Positions 15,869 to 23,424 of a stretch of 45,375 nucleotides of DNA are shown in pieces. Below the pieces are notes generated by a model. It had not been told where the DNA came from. It did no database searches and saw nothing but the letters and a program-made list of their open reading frames with translations. Both the position numbers and the translations under genes were made by a program. Within the stretch, counting starts at the first letter, position 1; every line of letters starts with the position of its first letter. This DNA comes from a virus, in the IMG/VR virus record IMGVR_UViG_3300037010_001255, positions 1 to 45,375 of that record. One strand, given 5' to 3'.

Positions 15869-16678
15869 TTATATCAGGAGGAGGAACTTTTTCTTGTCGT
15901 CCTCACTGATGAAAATGCTCTTGAGATACGACTGCTTGAGCCGCTCGGCAAGCTCAACCACGTCATCCCTCTTGTGGAATCGGGCGTGCTTCGACTTTCC
16001 TCTGAGATTCTTCACGACCTCCATCATTTGATGATAGAACTTGTAGAACTCGTCAACCGGCATGTCGATGTACTGGGCACATCCCACGAAAGATTTGCTA
16101 GATCCCAGTTCGCATTTCTCGTAGAGGCGCATTCGGAGCATTCTGCGTAGGATCTCGGAGTTCTCTTTCGCTCTTTCCGGGTCCTTGGTCTTAAAGCTCA
16201 CGAAGACACCACGGATGTGGTTACTGTCGAAGCTGCCGTCACTCGGCTCCGGAACGCTGAAGAAGACTTCGGACACATCGCGGTTCTGCGTCAGAAGCGA
16301 GGGGCCGAGCTTGTCGACGACCTCTCGCAAGAAAACGCGCTTGTCAGACATCGTAAGCGGCTCGATGAACTCGGCATAGTCTTCAAAGGGGATCTCGACC
16401 GCCGCCTCACGGAGCAGTGAACGAACATCCTCCTTCATTCTGGAAATATCATGGCTCACGTGGTAGCCATTAGGGTTCTTGCCCCAGTCATAGTAGCCTT
16501 TAAGGCGGCATTGGGCTTCGACGTGAGCAAGAGTCTTTGATCGGATAGTCTTGGATCGCCTCACTGGCTTTCCATTTTGCTTGTCAATGTTTTCCTTCCG
16601 CAGTTTTGTTAGTTCTAGTAACGTCGTATGGGTCTCTTGGATACGGTCAGCGTAATCTTTGGTGATCTGAGATACCAT
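15869..16678 (-). CDS. Unknown protein, first gene of the polymerase operon
   Basis: A 269-residue charged, mostly helical protein. The start is ATG 16678 (MVSQITKDYADRI) with AGAGG upstream. The open frame extends to 16783, but that extension crosses the promoter-like motif at 16710-16724, so it is not coding. A basic patch follows the start (KPVRRSKTIRSK). Near residue 185 is a Ser/Lys/Cys segment (CELGSSKSFVGCAQYIDMP). No family was recognised. The 5' end of this gene, including codons 2-6, resembles two non-coding copies at 18964 and 19611, which shows that this promoter region has been copied. Confidence 0.75.
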   Translation of the reverse strand: MVSQITKDYADRIQETHTTLLELTKLRKENIDKQNGKPVRRSKTIRSKTLAHVEAQCRLKGYYDWGKNPNGYHVSHDISRMKEDVRSLLREAAVEIPFEDYAEFIEPLTMSDKRVFLREVVDKLGPSLLTQNRDVSEVFFSVPEPSDGSFDSNHIRGVFVSFKTKDPERAKENSEILRRMLRMRLYEKCELGSSKSFVGCAQYIDMPVDEFYKFYHQMMEVVKNLRGKSKHARFHKRDDVVELAERLKQSYLKSIFISEDDKKKFLLLI

Positions 16679-16768
16679 TGTTCTTGCCTCTTTTCGGTTT
16701 TGTACAGTTTCATAATATATTTTCGAAAAGATTTCTAGGAAAGCTAGAGGACGAGTATATTGGAATCG
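16661..16768. repeat. Divergent promoter-region repeat R1
   Basis: This copy holds a GGTGATCTGAGATACC half-palindrome (also codons 2-6 of the 15869-16678 gene), the promoter motif, and then TTCTAGGAAAGCTA plus AGGACGAGTAT and TGGAATCG. The last part equals the SD and start region of the plus-strand gene at 19728, except that its ATG has become ATT (near 16758-16762). R1 is therefore a decayed copy of the start of that gene. R1 and R3 (19611-19741) bound the accessory island. Confidence 0.65.
16710..16724 (-). promoter_or_regulatory. Putative phage promoter, copy R1
   Basis: The minus strand reads GAAAATATATTATGA, about 32 bases before the start at 16678. The same 15-mer, with at most one change, occurs at 19011-19025 and 19662-19676, each upstream of a minus-strand gene. 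The core resembles the TATATTAC element of phiKZ early promoters. Confidence 0.55.
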
Positions 16769-16857
16769 GAAGATGATCATCATCTTACTATCTTACTTCC
16801 TACCTAGGAATACCGAGTCGCGTGCAATACCGTCATTTAAGACAGCGTTGTCAATCT

Positions 16858-16894
16858 AAAAAAAAAGATAGCGCACAGGTCACACTGTGCGCTA
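16858..16894 (-). terminator. Terminator after the CCQ-motif protein gene
   Basis: ATAGCGCACAG pairs with CTGTGCGCTAT and is followed on the minus strand by nine T. It lies about 40 bases past the stop at 16934 and insulates the polymerase operon downstream. Confidence 0.85.
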
Positions 16895-16933
16895 TTTTCA
16901 GTCCTGCATTCGTTATGAGATGCAGAGGATTTC

Positions 16934-18826
16934 CTACTCGTCTTCCACCCATTCCGAGATGTTTGCCCCACAAGAGGGACAGATTTCACAGTCAGGGTGA
17001 ACTTCGACATTACAGTACTCACAGAAGGCATCACTGTCCTCCATGAGTTCATTGACTGGCCCGATAACAGTCTGCTGCTGCGCTTCTGCGACGGCTTGCG
17101 CCATCGCTTTACACAGCGCCTTGCCGAGAACTGGTTGGCTCTCATCATTCGCTTCACACACTAGGCGCACAGAACGTGCGTCGGTGTATGAGAGGCTGAA
17201 TGCACACATCGGTGCATCCTCTTCATAAGCGTCAGAAAGCATGTCAGAAACACCGTAGGAAGTGCTTCCAACATACACTTTCTTCACCCCCATCCTCCCA
17301 ACTACGGTTTTCGTAGCAGCTAGGAAGATATCTGCGATTATTTGACGACGGGCCAGCGCCTCGATGGAATCGAGAACAATCGTATCCCCAGCCCTTGATC
17401 TCCAGACAAAGGACTGTGCCACCATCCTGCCACCTTCAAAAACCGCCCAGATTGCAGCATCTCCTTCTGTCCAGCTCTGGCGCGCACAGCTTGCTGCCGC
17501 GCCGTGTAGGTGCTGGCAGCAGTTTACTAGGCGTCCAGCTAGAGGCTGGATGAGATCATCGTGAGCAAGCTGCACCAAGTGTAGTTCGTCAATTTTGATC
17601 CCATCCTTCCCGCCTGGGGCGGGTATACCAACAAACGCCTTGGGCGGGGATGCCCAGAGACGCTTGTAGTCTGCTTTTTCGGGCTGAGAAAGCAGTACTC
17701 CGTATGCCAAGTCGGTGAGACCAGGAATACAGGTAGCGGCATAGCGGATTTCTGCAAGGTCGCTTGGGATATGACCGAGCTCACGCTCGATTATGCCTGC
17801 CACTGACAACCATTCCCTGATTTGTACCGGGTAGTGGTTGGCTAACCCTGCCCACCCCTTGCGATCCCATTGAGAACCGCGAGTCGGCAGAGTAAACTGC
17901 CCAGCGTCATGCAGCCCGCCGTTGGCTTTTACAAAGCGGCAGGCTGCTGCCATATCGCGCCCGAAAAGAAGCGCGATATAAACGGCGGGGATGAAATTGG
18001 CCGCCATCACATCCTTCTCCGTACTCAAAAGAGCACGGAGAGTGCTCTGCGCCACCTCAAAAGGATTGAGGAGAAGTAGCACATCTGCCACGTCTTTCCA
18101 CTCGACCCGTAGGTTGAGGTTGGAAAATATTTGCTCCCAACCCCAACGGACGGGAGCATACCCGGCCATGACCGCCGCCCTCGACCCCTTTTGAGCTACC
18201 TTTACGGCAACCCAGTTTAGGTCGCGGATTCGGAGAGGCTTATCCCTCTCTTGTGGCAGGCCGCTGATCGCAGCCCATCTGGAATGCCATGTAAGTCGCC
18301 CTAGGGCGGCAATGGTCTTCCGGGGTAGGTACAACATCCCCTCCAGACGATTATTTCTCAGCCACCTCCATCCGCGTACATAGGCGATAAATTGAGGCAC
18401 CGATTCGCCCTTGCGGGCGAAGATTCCGATTGCTACTTGCAACCGGAATTTTGGCGAGTTCCGACAGCCCGCAGCATACCACATACGGGCGATATCAGAT
18501 GGAGCCAGCCCATAGTGGCCCCAGCTGTCCCATCCACCATTGGAGCGGGAGCCGTCGGGAAGTATTTCTCCCCAGTGGCTCCCGATTTTACTAGTCATCA
18601 CCCCTTCAGCTATAATGTAAGCTTGAGGGTCGACTTTGGGGCCATATGCCAGAGCGGGCCAATAGGCCAGCCCTAGTCTCTCGGCCCTGCGTTTCACAGC
18701 CTGACGGTCCAAGTATTTATGGATCGTTAGGCTGGTACGTTCCGCACGGCGTGCGATTTCTAGCCGTGCGGCACACTCCGCGTAATACTCGCGGAGCCCT
18801 TCCTTTATTTCTATTTCCAATTCCAT
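16934..18826 (-). CDS. Large accessory protein with CCQ/AQS motifs and C-terminal zinc ribbon (PcfJ-like)
   Basis: A 630-residue protein. ATG 18826 is chosen for the GAGGAG SD; the ATG at 18880 lacks one. The C-terminal third contains LVNCCQHL (near residue 435), MVAQSFVW and IVLDSIEAL. That motif order recalls uncharacterised phage and conjugative-element proteins related to PcfJ; the match is from memory and tentative. The last 35 residues form a zinc ribbon (CEYC, then CEICPSC). The N-terminal 400 residues are Trp/Arg-rich and helical. Its composition looks more GC-rich than the neighbours, and it ends in TAG, which is a minority stop here. It lies in an island bounded by promoter repeats. 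The role is unknown; an accessory, host-interaction function is inference. Confidence 0.65.
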   Translation of the reverse strand: MELEIEIKEGLREYYAECAARLEIARRAERTSLTIHKYLDRQAVKRRAERLGLAYWPALAYGPKVDPQAYIIAEGVMTSKIGSHWGEILPDGSRSNGGWDSWGHYGLAPSDIARMWYAAGCRNSPKFRLQVAIGIFARKGESVPQFIAYVRGWRWLRNNRLEGMLYLPRKTIAALGRLTWHSRWAAISGLPQERDKPLRIRDLNWVAVKVAQKGSRAAVMAGYAPVRWGWEQIFSNLNLRVEWKDVADVLLLLNPFEVAQSTLRALLSTEKDVMAANFIPAVYIALLFGRDMAAACRFVKANGGLHDAGQFTLPTRGSQWDRKGWAGLANHYPVQIREWLSVAGIIERELGHIPSDLAEIRYAATCIPGLTDLAYGVLLSQPEKADYKRLWASPPKAFVGIPAPGGKDGIKIDELHLVQLAHDDLIQPLAGRLVNCCQHLHGAAASCARQSWTEGDAAIWAVFEGGRMVAQSFVWRSRAGDTIVLDSIEALARRQIIADIFLAATKTVVGRMGVKKVYVGSTSYGVSDMLSDAYEEDAPMCAFSLSYTDARSVRLVCEANDESQPVLGKALCKAMAQAVAEAQQQTVIGPVNELMEDSDAFCEYCNVEVHPDCEICPSCGANISEWVEDE

Positions 18827-18984
18827 TTCTCTCTCCTCTCCCCGCAGCCAAGGGGGAAAAACAAATTCAACCCTGCGCATGGGCTACCCGGATTAGCTAG
18901 ATCCGGCACGCACAGGGGAACTGCTCGTGTGCAGTTGTCAATGTGGGGGTAGGAAGGTACTTTGGTGATCTAAGATCATCATTC
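18827..18984 (-). promoter_or_regulatory. Leader with a tiny ORF and hairpins
   Basis: Between the promoter at 19011-19025 and the gene start at 18826, the minus strand holds GGGAAAGA-ATG-ATG at 18985-18980 opening a 14-codon ORF (MMILDHQSTFLPPH, stop TGA). This is followed by a hairpin around GCACAC/GTGCGTGC and a small CCGGAT/ATCCGG stem (18888-18906). The layout is reminiscent of an attenuator, or it is the decayed start of a former gene; the tiny ORF resembles the one at 19611-19627. Confidence 0.3.
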
Positions 18985-19010
18985 TTTCCCTTTTTTATTT
19001 CATACCAAAC

Positions 19011-19025
19011 TCATAATATATTCTC
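19011..19025 (-). promoter_or_regulatory. Putative phage promoter, copy R2
   Basis: The minus strand reads GAGAATATATTATGA, one base different from copies R1 and R3. It drives toward the accessory gene at 18826. The sequence on its far side (CAAAAGGGTTTCACTTT) also matches R3, so the repeat is longer than the promoter itself. Confidence 0.55.
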
Positions 19026-19171
19026 AAAAGGGTTTCACTTTCAAAAAAAAAAGGTTTCATATTTAAATCTGTCCCGACGGCTCGATCCAAATACCTTCGC
19101 GAGAATGTTTGGGTCGAACCACCGAGATGATTCCAAGGAAATGAAACCTACTTAGGTGCTAATTTCTCATA
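19026..19171. other. Intergenic stretch downstream of the DUF1874 gene
   Basis: No gene is seen here. It contains an A10 tract (19045-19054) and an imperfect hairpin, GGCTCGATCCAAA with TTTGGGTCGAACC (about 19080-19118). That hairpin could end the minus-strand DUF1874 transcript, although the T-tract lies some 30 bases past the stem. Confidence 0.35.
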
Positions 19172-19495
19172 TTATGACACCTCCACGAGGAGCCATCTAA
19201 TATCGGCTCCTTCCGGAAGGGATGTTGCCCCTTCCGGCAAGCGCGGCCCAATATATTGACCGACAATCAGACTAGCGCCTTCTCCTAGGAACACAGTCGC
19301 CCTGCTTGGGTGAACATGCAATTTTAGCAAGTTTGTAAAAATTCTTGCGATATTTGTGTTCTCAACCGCTGATATGAAACCGGCGTCGAGTTTTCTCGCC
19401 GCCTGATAGAAAGTTAGAGGGGTGATAGTAATCACACTCCCCGTAGTTTGTAGGTCGGCAAACATGTTCAACGAAAATACATTACTCAGGATCAT
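19172..19495 (-). CDS. DUF1874 / AcrIII-1-like ring-nuclease family protein with His-to-Asn change
   Basis: A 107-residue protein, the normal length for DUF1874 (STIV B116-like; AcrIII-1). Family hallmarks are the start LSNVFSLNM, the strand-loop FISAV, SRATVFLGEG, and VGQYIGPRLPEGATSLPEGA with a terminal WLLVEV. Characterised AcrIII-1 proteins degrade cyclic tetra-adenylate and so block type III CRISPR signalling. Their catalytic His lies in the motif GHxST/GHADT directly after this FISAV equivalent. Here the segment reads ENTNIA, so the His position is Asn46, while Arg85 and Glu88 of the GPRLPEG motif remain. Ligand binding without cleavage, or another ligand, is possible. ATG 19495 follows AGGAGAAGGAT. 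It is alone on its transcript, inside the repeat-bounded island. Confidence 0.85.
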   Translation of the reverse strand: MILSNVFSLNMFADLQTTGSVITITPLTFYQAARKLDAGFISAVENTNIARIFTNLLKLHVHPSRATVFLGEGASLIVGQYIGPRLPEGATSLPEGADIRWLLVEVS

Positions 19496-19610
19496 ATCCT
19501 TCTCCTAGTATTGGAGCATTGGGGGGGGGACCAGATCCCATAGGGCTTGGTCTCCATGCAGGTTTGATGAAAAGAAAATAATTGCGATATTGTTGAGATT
19601 TACCCTCCTT

Positions 19611-19741
19611 GGTAATCTAAGATCACCGTTCTTTTCTTCTCCTTTCGATCTCGCAACAAGCTCATAATATATTTTCAAAAAGGCTTTACTTTTTTAAAAA
19701 GCTTCTAGGAAAGCTAATAGGACGAGTATGATGGAATCGCA
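19611..19741. repeat. Divergent promoter-region repeat R3
   Basis: It contains the palindrome GGTAATCTAAGATCACC (19611-19627), the promoter motif, and the intact start of the plus-strand gene at 19728 (TTCTAGGAAAGCTAATAGGA then ATG). R2 (18964-19050) shares the palindrome, promoter and following 35 bases. R1 (16661-16768) shares the palindrome, promoter and gene-start part. Confidence 0.65.
19662..19676 (-). promoter_or_regulatory. Putative phage promoter, copy R3
   Basis: The minus strand reads GAAAATATATTATGA, identical to R1. It points toward the DUF1874 gene with a leader of about 165 bases. That leader includes a C9 tract (19521-19529 as G9 on plus) and a small ACCA/TGGT hairpin. Confidence 0.55.
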
Positions 19742-20516
19742 ACAAGAATTAACAACAACGTCCGAACAAGAAGCCACGCTCCTCACTCTACAAGATGTGC
19801 TGGCGAGGAACGAGTTTAGCGAGAATGACCGCCTGCTCGAGCAAGAGATTGAGGAACTCGAGTCTTTATATAAGATGTCGAAGGGTATTTTGCAAAACGA
19901 AGCAAACCCGAATGGTGATTCAACATCCCCGAAGCGTCTCGGCACCAACGGCGCAGCCGTTAAGCGAAGCATGCTGTTCATTGCACAGCAGACGGGTAAC
20001 TTGATCAACATCCGCAGGCTTAAGATGGATATTATCCGTCAGAAGGCTGACTTGAAGCGCGATGAGCTTGACCGCAACATCAAGGCGTTAGTGCAAATCG
20101 CCAAGGAAGGCCGAATGGACAATGACGAGAGCAGTCCAAAGAAGGTGCTGGAATTCCTCGTCAACCACCTAAACATCTCTCTCCCGATGTTGTCACCGCA
20201 CTCCAAGAGCATCCAAAGCGAAGAGGATGTGGATGCTGCACTCGACGCCCTGCTCGATGGGGATGGCATCGATACTGAGTTTACCGAGGAGTTGCCAAAA
20301 ACTTCCGCCTTAAATAGGATGAAGGACTATGGTACTGATTATGATGGGAAGGGCAATTTTCTAGTCTATTCCAGCTCCGAGGAGAAGCTCTGGTTGGTCG
20401 ACTCCGACTATGAGGTCATTTGTGAGCTCGACGATGGAGAGTATGACGCAGATATACTGGATGACGGGCGTCTGATCGACAGACGCAAGAACGTCTTAAT
20501 AGAAATCATTGATTGA
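19728..20516 (+). CDS. Unknown coiled-coil protein
   Basis: A 262-residue protein starting at ATG 19728 or the adjacent ATG 19731, behind AGGACGAGT. Residues 25-60 and 95-125 are charged helices with heptad character (NDRLLEQEIEELESLYKMSK; LKMDIIRQKADLKRDELDRN). The C-terminal 70 residues are acidic and beta-rich (LWLVDSDYEVICELDDGEYD). No family was recognised. It is the first gene of a plus-strand group with lysozyme, an acidic protein and the capsid protein, so a structural or DNA-packaging role is possible. A decayed copy of its start lies at 16735-16768. Confidence 0.7.
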   Translation: MMESQQELTTTSEQEATLLTLQDVLARNEFSENDRLLEQEIEELESLYKMSKGILQNEANPNGDSTSPKRLGTNGAAVKRSMLFIAQQTGNLINIRRLKMDIIRQKADLKRDELDRNIKALVQIAKEGRMDNDESSPKKVLEFLVNHLNISLPMLSPHSKSIQSEEDVDAALDALLDGDGIDTEFTEELPKTSALNRMKDYGTDYDGKGNFLVYSSSEEKLWLVDSDYEVICELDDGEYDADILDDGRLIDRRKNVLIEIID

Positions 20517-20528
20517 GGCTATACCTAT

Positions 20529-21041
20529 ATGGCTAACGAAAACATGAAGACTGGTAAGCTTGGTCAGGAACTCATCAAGCACTACGAACAGGGACCGGAG
20601 GGTGGCTTTGCTAAAAAGCGCTATTTCTGCTCATCTGGAAAGCCAACCATTGGGTGGGGTCACGTTATCCTTCCTAATGAAAAGGCCGAGCTTTGGGATG
20701 CCGTAATTGATGAGGCCAAGGCTGATGCAATCCTTGCCAATGACCTCGTGAAGTACGAGAATATTATCAAGAAGTACGTCAAGACACAGCTTACACAGAA
20801 TCAATTTGATGCGCTAGTGTCGTTCTGTCTCAATGCCGGGGAGGGTGATTTTGCCTCTTCGACGCTGCTGAAGAAGGTTAATGCTGGCCTCCACGATGAG
20901 GTTTCCGCCGAGTTCTTGAAATGGAAATACGGCACTGACCCTAAGACGAAACAAAGGATCGAGCTGAAGGGTTTGCTATACCGCCGTCAATCTGAGCAGC
21001 TGGTCTACTCTGATGGGATGCTGAAGTTCTTTAACATTTAG
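20529..21041 (+). CDS. Endolysin, GH24 (T4/P21-type) lysozyme
   Basis: A 170-residue muramidase. The N-terminal catalytic block is clear: ELIKHYE (Glu20), RYFCSSGKPTIGWGHV with Cys34 and Thr40, where GH24 enzymes carry E-(D/C)-T. The Cys variant is common in P21/P1-like lysozymes. A five-residue insertion (QGPEG) lies between Glu20 and the Cys, so Glu24 is an alternative acid. The later LTQNQFDALVSFCLNAGEG matches the family's conserved LTxxQxDALxSFxFNxG block. There is no signal peptide, so export would need a holin. It is separated by 12 bases from the gene before it. It hydrolyses peptidoglycan at lysis. Confidence 0.88.
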   Translation: MANENMKTGKLGQELIKHYEQGPEGGFAKKRYFCSSGKPTIGWGHVILPNEKAELWDAVIDEAKADAILANDLVKYENIIKKYVKTQLTQNQFDALVSFCLNAGEGDFASSTLLKKVNAGLHDEVSAEFLKWKYGTDPKTKQRIELKGLLYRRQSEQLVYSDGMLKFFNI

Positions 21042-21052
21042 AGAGGCTTAGA

Positions 21053-21682
21053 ATGGCTCTGTTCCTGAGTGAAGAAATAATGCACAAGTTCCTTCTGCGT
21101 GAAGCGGATGATGATACCTACGATCCAACCTCGGATGATGCCGAGACGGATACCGACGATATGGGAGCCGATGAGAAGGACGTAACGTCTGATAGCGCTG
21201 ACATTGAGTCCGACAAATCAGAGGAAGATTCTGAAGAAGAAACGGCATCCGACGATGAGAGCTCTGACACAGACACCGAGAGTCCTGACACAGACACCGA
21301 GAGTCCTGATGTAGCTCCCAAGAGGAAGCCGTCGAAATTTGCAATCAAGGTCGAGGATACACCTCAGAACCGTCTCTTTCTTTTTAATAAGTTTGAGGAG
21401 ATGATTGCCCTGCACTCGAGTCTGAAGCAGTTCGTGGAGAATATCATGACCTCTGCTGACCTCACTGAAAAGCAGAAGGAGATCTTAGAGCAGCTCCGCA
21501 ATAAGATCAACGCCAACATCCAGATGCTCGGGCAGCTCTCAGATGACGATCTCTACACCGGACTTGATATCGCCGATATCTTCGGTCTCTACAAGATCTA
21601 TTACACAGACGTAAAGAACGCCAACATCATAATCAAATCTCTGATGCGGGCGAACCCAAAGAAGAATGACCGGAAGGGATGA
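21053..21682 (+). CDS. Acidic protein sharing the MALFLSE N-terminus
   Basis: A 209-residue protein. The first seven residues, MALFLSE, equal those of the helical protein at 590. Residues 17-90 are very acidic (Asp/Glu/Ser/Thr) and contain a perfect 21-base tandem repeat encoding SPDTDTE twice (21268-21309). The C-terminal half is helical (LTEKQKEILEQLRNKINANI). It lies directly before the major capsid gene, where T4-like phages often keep scaffold or prohead-core genes. A head-core or internal protein is a reasonable inference, not shown. ATG 21053 has GAGAGGCTTAGA upstream. Confidence 0.7.
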   Translation: MALFLSEEIMHKFLLREADDDTYDPTSDDAETDTDDMGADEKDVTSDSADIESDKSEEDSEEETASDDESSDTDTESPDTDTESPDVAPKRKPSKFAIKVEDTPQNRLFLFNKFEEMIALHSSLKQFVENIMTSADLTEKQKEILEQLRNKINANIQMLGQLSDDDLYTGLDIADIFGLYKIYYTDVKNANIIIKSLMRANPKKNDRKG

Positions 21683-21725
21683 ACCCCGCCGGATCCCTCA
21701 AATTGGAAGTAACATCCGATTAGAG

Positions 21726-21746
21726 AGCATCCTTCGGAAGGATGCT
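21726..21746 (+). other. Stem-loop in the capsid gene leader
   Basis: AGCATCCTT-CGG-AAGGATGCT is a 9-bp stem with a three-base loop, 40 bases before the capsid start. It could be a processing or stabilising hairpin for the capsid mRNA, or a partial terminator. There is no T-tract. Confidence 0.5.
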
Positions 21747-21786
21747 AAAGTCACTTCCCTTACGACTTTTCACAAAGGAACCAACC

Positions 21787-23367
21787 ATGGCTATCTCATA
21801 CGATACCATTCACCAGAGCAACATCGGGGTTCGTATCTCCGACGCCCTGACTAACCTGCAGGGCATCAACGAGTCCTTCCAGCAGGAAGGCATTAACGTG
21901 CTGAACGAAGGCTTCTCCGAAGTGGCAACAAACTCTCACTTCTTCGAAGACTACGTGGCTAAGCTAACCGAAGGCATGGACCCTGAAGCCGCTGGTCAGT
22001 TCCAGGCTCTTGCCAAGAACACCCGCACCCAGATCCTGCAAGAAAGTTCTATCGCCGGCATCAACCCGGTGACTGCTTTGTCCTTGCCGATGCTGCGTGT
22101 GGCCTTTCCAAAGACCGCTATCCGCGAAGGCTTTCCGACCGAGCCGGTCCTGCAGCCGAAGTTCAAGGTGACTTGGCTGAAGCCATACGTCATCGACCCG
22201 ACCAATAACCAGAAAGTCTACATGCCCCTCGGCATCAAGACTAAGAAGGCTTTGTTCAAACTGAAATCGCTGACCGAGTCCGCTATTACTGTGGGTGCTG
22301 CCGGTGCCACTGGCGTCGATCTGCTAACTCCGGTTGGCGGTAACTCCGCTTTGGGCGATGAAATTGACTCGAACTTCCACATCGTAGAAGTTACTTTCAA
22401 GGCTCTGGACGCCGCTGGTGCCAATGCCGAGTCCAAGACCGTCGAATGCGATCTGGTTCTGGACACCAACATCGATGTCGTCGAAGGCTCCGTCAAGGCC
22501 AGCCACACTGATGGCACTGTGAACACCGTCCGCATTTTCGCCAAACTGAACCGCCGCGAAGGTCTTATGGACGTCGTCGGCCTGGGCCGCGAAGTCGTGT
22601 CCATCAAGATCCAGGGCTACATTAGCTCTGAATCCAACAACCGCTCAGCGCAGGTCGGATTCGACGTCACGGCTGATGAAACCACCATCGGTACCGGCCA
22701 ACCGATCGAAAGTCCGATCAACATCCAGCAAATGACTGACACGATGGCGATGTACAACATCGACTCCACCGTGCGTACGCTGGAGATCATGTCCACGACT
22801 CTTGCTCAGTCCGTCGACCTCGAAGGCGTGGATTTCCTTGCCAGAAGGTGGTCCATCGGTCTGATGTTCCAGACCGAGTTCGACGTGAACCCGCCCGCCA
22901 ACTTCATGCTCGGCAACACTGCATGGCGTGAAGAGATGAAGATCAAGATCGACAACCTCGTGACGCGGATGATGCAGTCCACAAACATCACGCAGGGTTC
23001 TGTTGTCATCTTCGGCAATCCGCTGGACACGCAAGTTCTGCACAACGTTCGCTGGATGTATTCTAGCGAAGAGCAGGTCAACGGCGTCAACGTCGAGTAC
23101 CGCGTCGGTTCTTATGCCTCTGGTGTGACGACCTACAAGGTCCTGTCCTCCTTCAACTTTGACCAAGGCGACATGTACGTGTGCTTCCTGCCATCCACTC
23201 CGGATCAGGCCACGCTGAAATACTACCCGTATTCCTTCAACGTCATTCGTGGTGCCGCCTCCCCGAATCATCCCAATATTCCGGCTGTTATGATGCTGAA
23301 GCGTCATGTCTTCAAGGAATACAGCCCGATGATTGGCAAGTTGAAAGTGAAGAATAACAACGGCTAA
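21787..23367 (+). CDS. Major capsid protein
   Basis: A 526-residue protein. Recognition rests on the N-terminal segment SSIAGINPVTALSLPMLRVA followed by FPKTAIREGFPTEPV, which is typical of the HK97-fold capsid proteins of large myoviruses, and on the C-terminal YPYSFNVIRGAASPNHPN region with a conserved MLKRHVFKEYSP ending. The first 65 residues are helical and may be a propeptide or delta-domain. The even Ala/Gly/Val composition and regular codon use suit a highly expressed gene. ATG 21787 has AAAGGAACCAACC upstream; the frame is open to 21742, but that part lies in the leader. A strong terminator follows. Confidence 0.82.
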   Translation: MAISYDTIHQSNIGVRISDALTNLQGINESFQQEGINVLNEGFSEVATNSHFFEDYVAKLTEGMDPEAAGQFQALAKNTRTQILQESSIAGINPVTALSLPMLRVAFPKTAIREGFPTEPVLQPKFKVTWLKPYVIDPTNNQKVYMPLGIKTKKALFKLKSLTESAITVGAAGATGVDLLTPVGGNSALGDEIDSNFHIVEVTFKALDAAGANAESKTVECDLVLDTNIDVVEGSVKASHTDGTVNTVRIFAKLNRREGLMDVVGLGREVVSIKIQGYISSESNNRSAQVGFDVTADETTIGTGQPIESPINIQQMTDTMAMYNIDSTVRTLEIMSTTLAQSVDLEGVDFLARRWSIGLMFQTEFDVNPPANFMLGNTAWREEMKIKIDNLVTRMMQSTNITQGSVVIFGNPLDTQVLHNVRWMYSSEEQVNGVNVEYRVGSYASGVTTYKVLSSFNFDQGDMYVCFLPSTPDQATLKYYPYSFNVIRGAASPNHPNIPAVMMLKRHVFKEYSPMIGKLKVKNNNG

Positions 23368-23380
23368 TTTCTTGGCCAAT

Positions 23381-23422
23381 ATGAAATCCCCATACCCCTT
23401 AAAAAGGGTATGGGGATTTCAT
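23381..23422. terminator. Strong terminator after the capsid gene
   Basis: ATGAAATCCCCATACCC and its exact inverse form a 17-bp stem. The CCCATACC/GGTATGGG core recurs in the terminators at 33433 and 42997. Confidence 0.9.
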
Positions 23423-23424
23423 TT

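Noticed and set aside
22645-23379. Minus-strand open frame of 244 codons opposite the capsid gene
   Set aside because: It is antisense to the major capsid gene, with His/Arg/Asp/Val-rich shadow composition and no SD.
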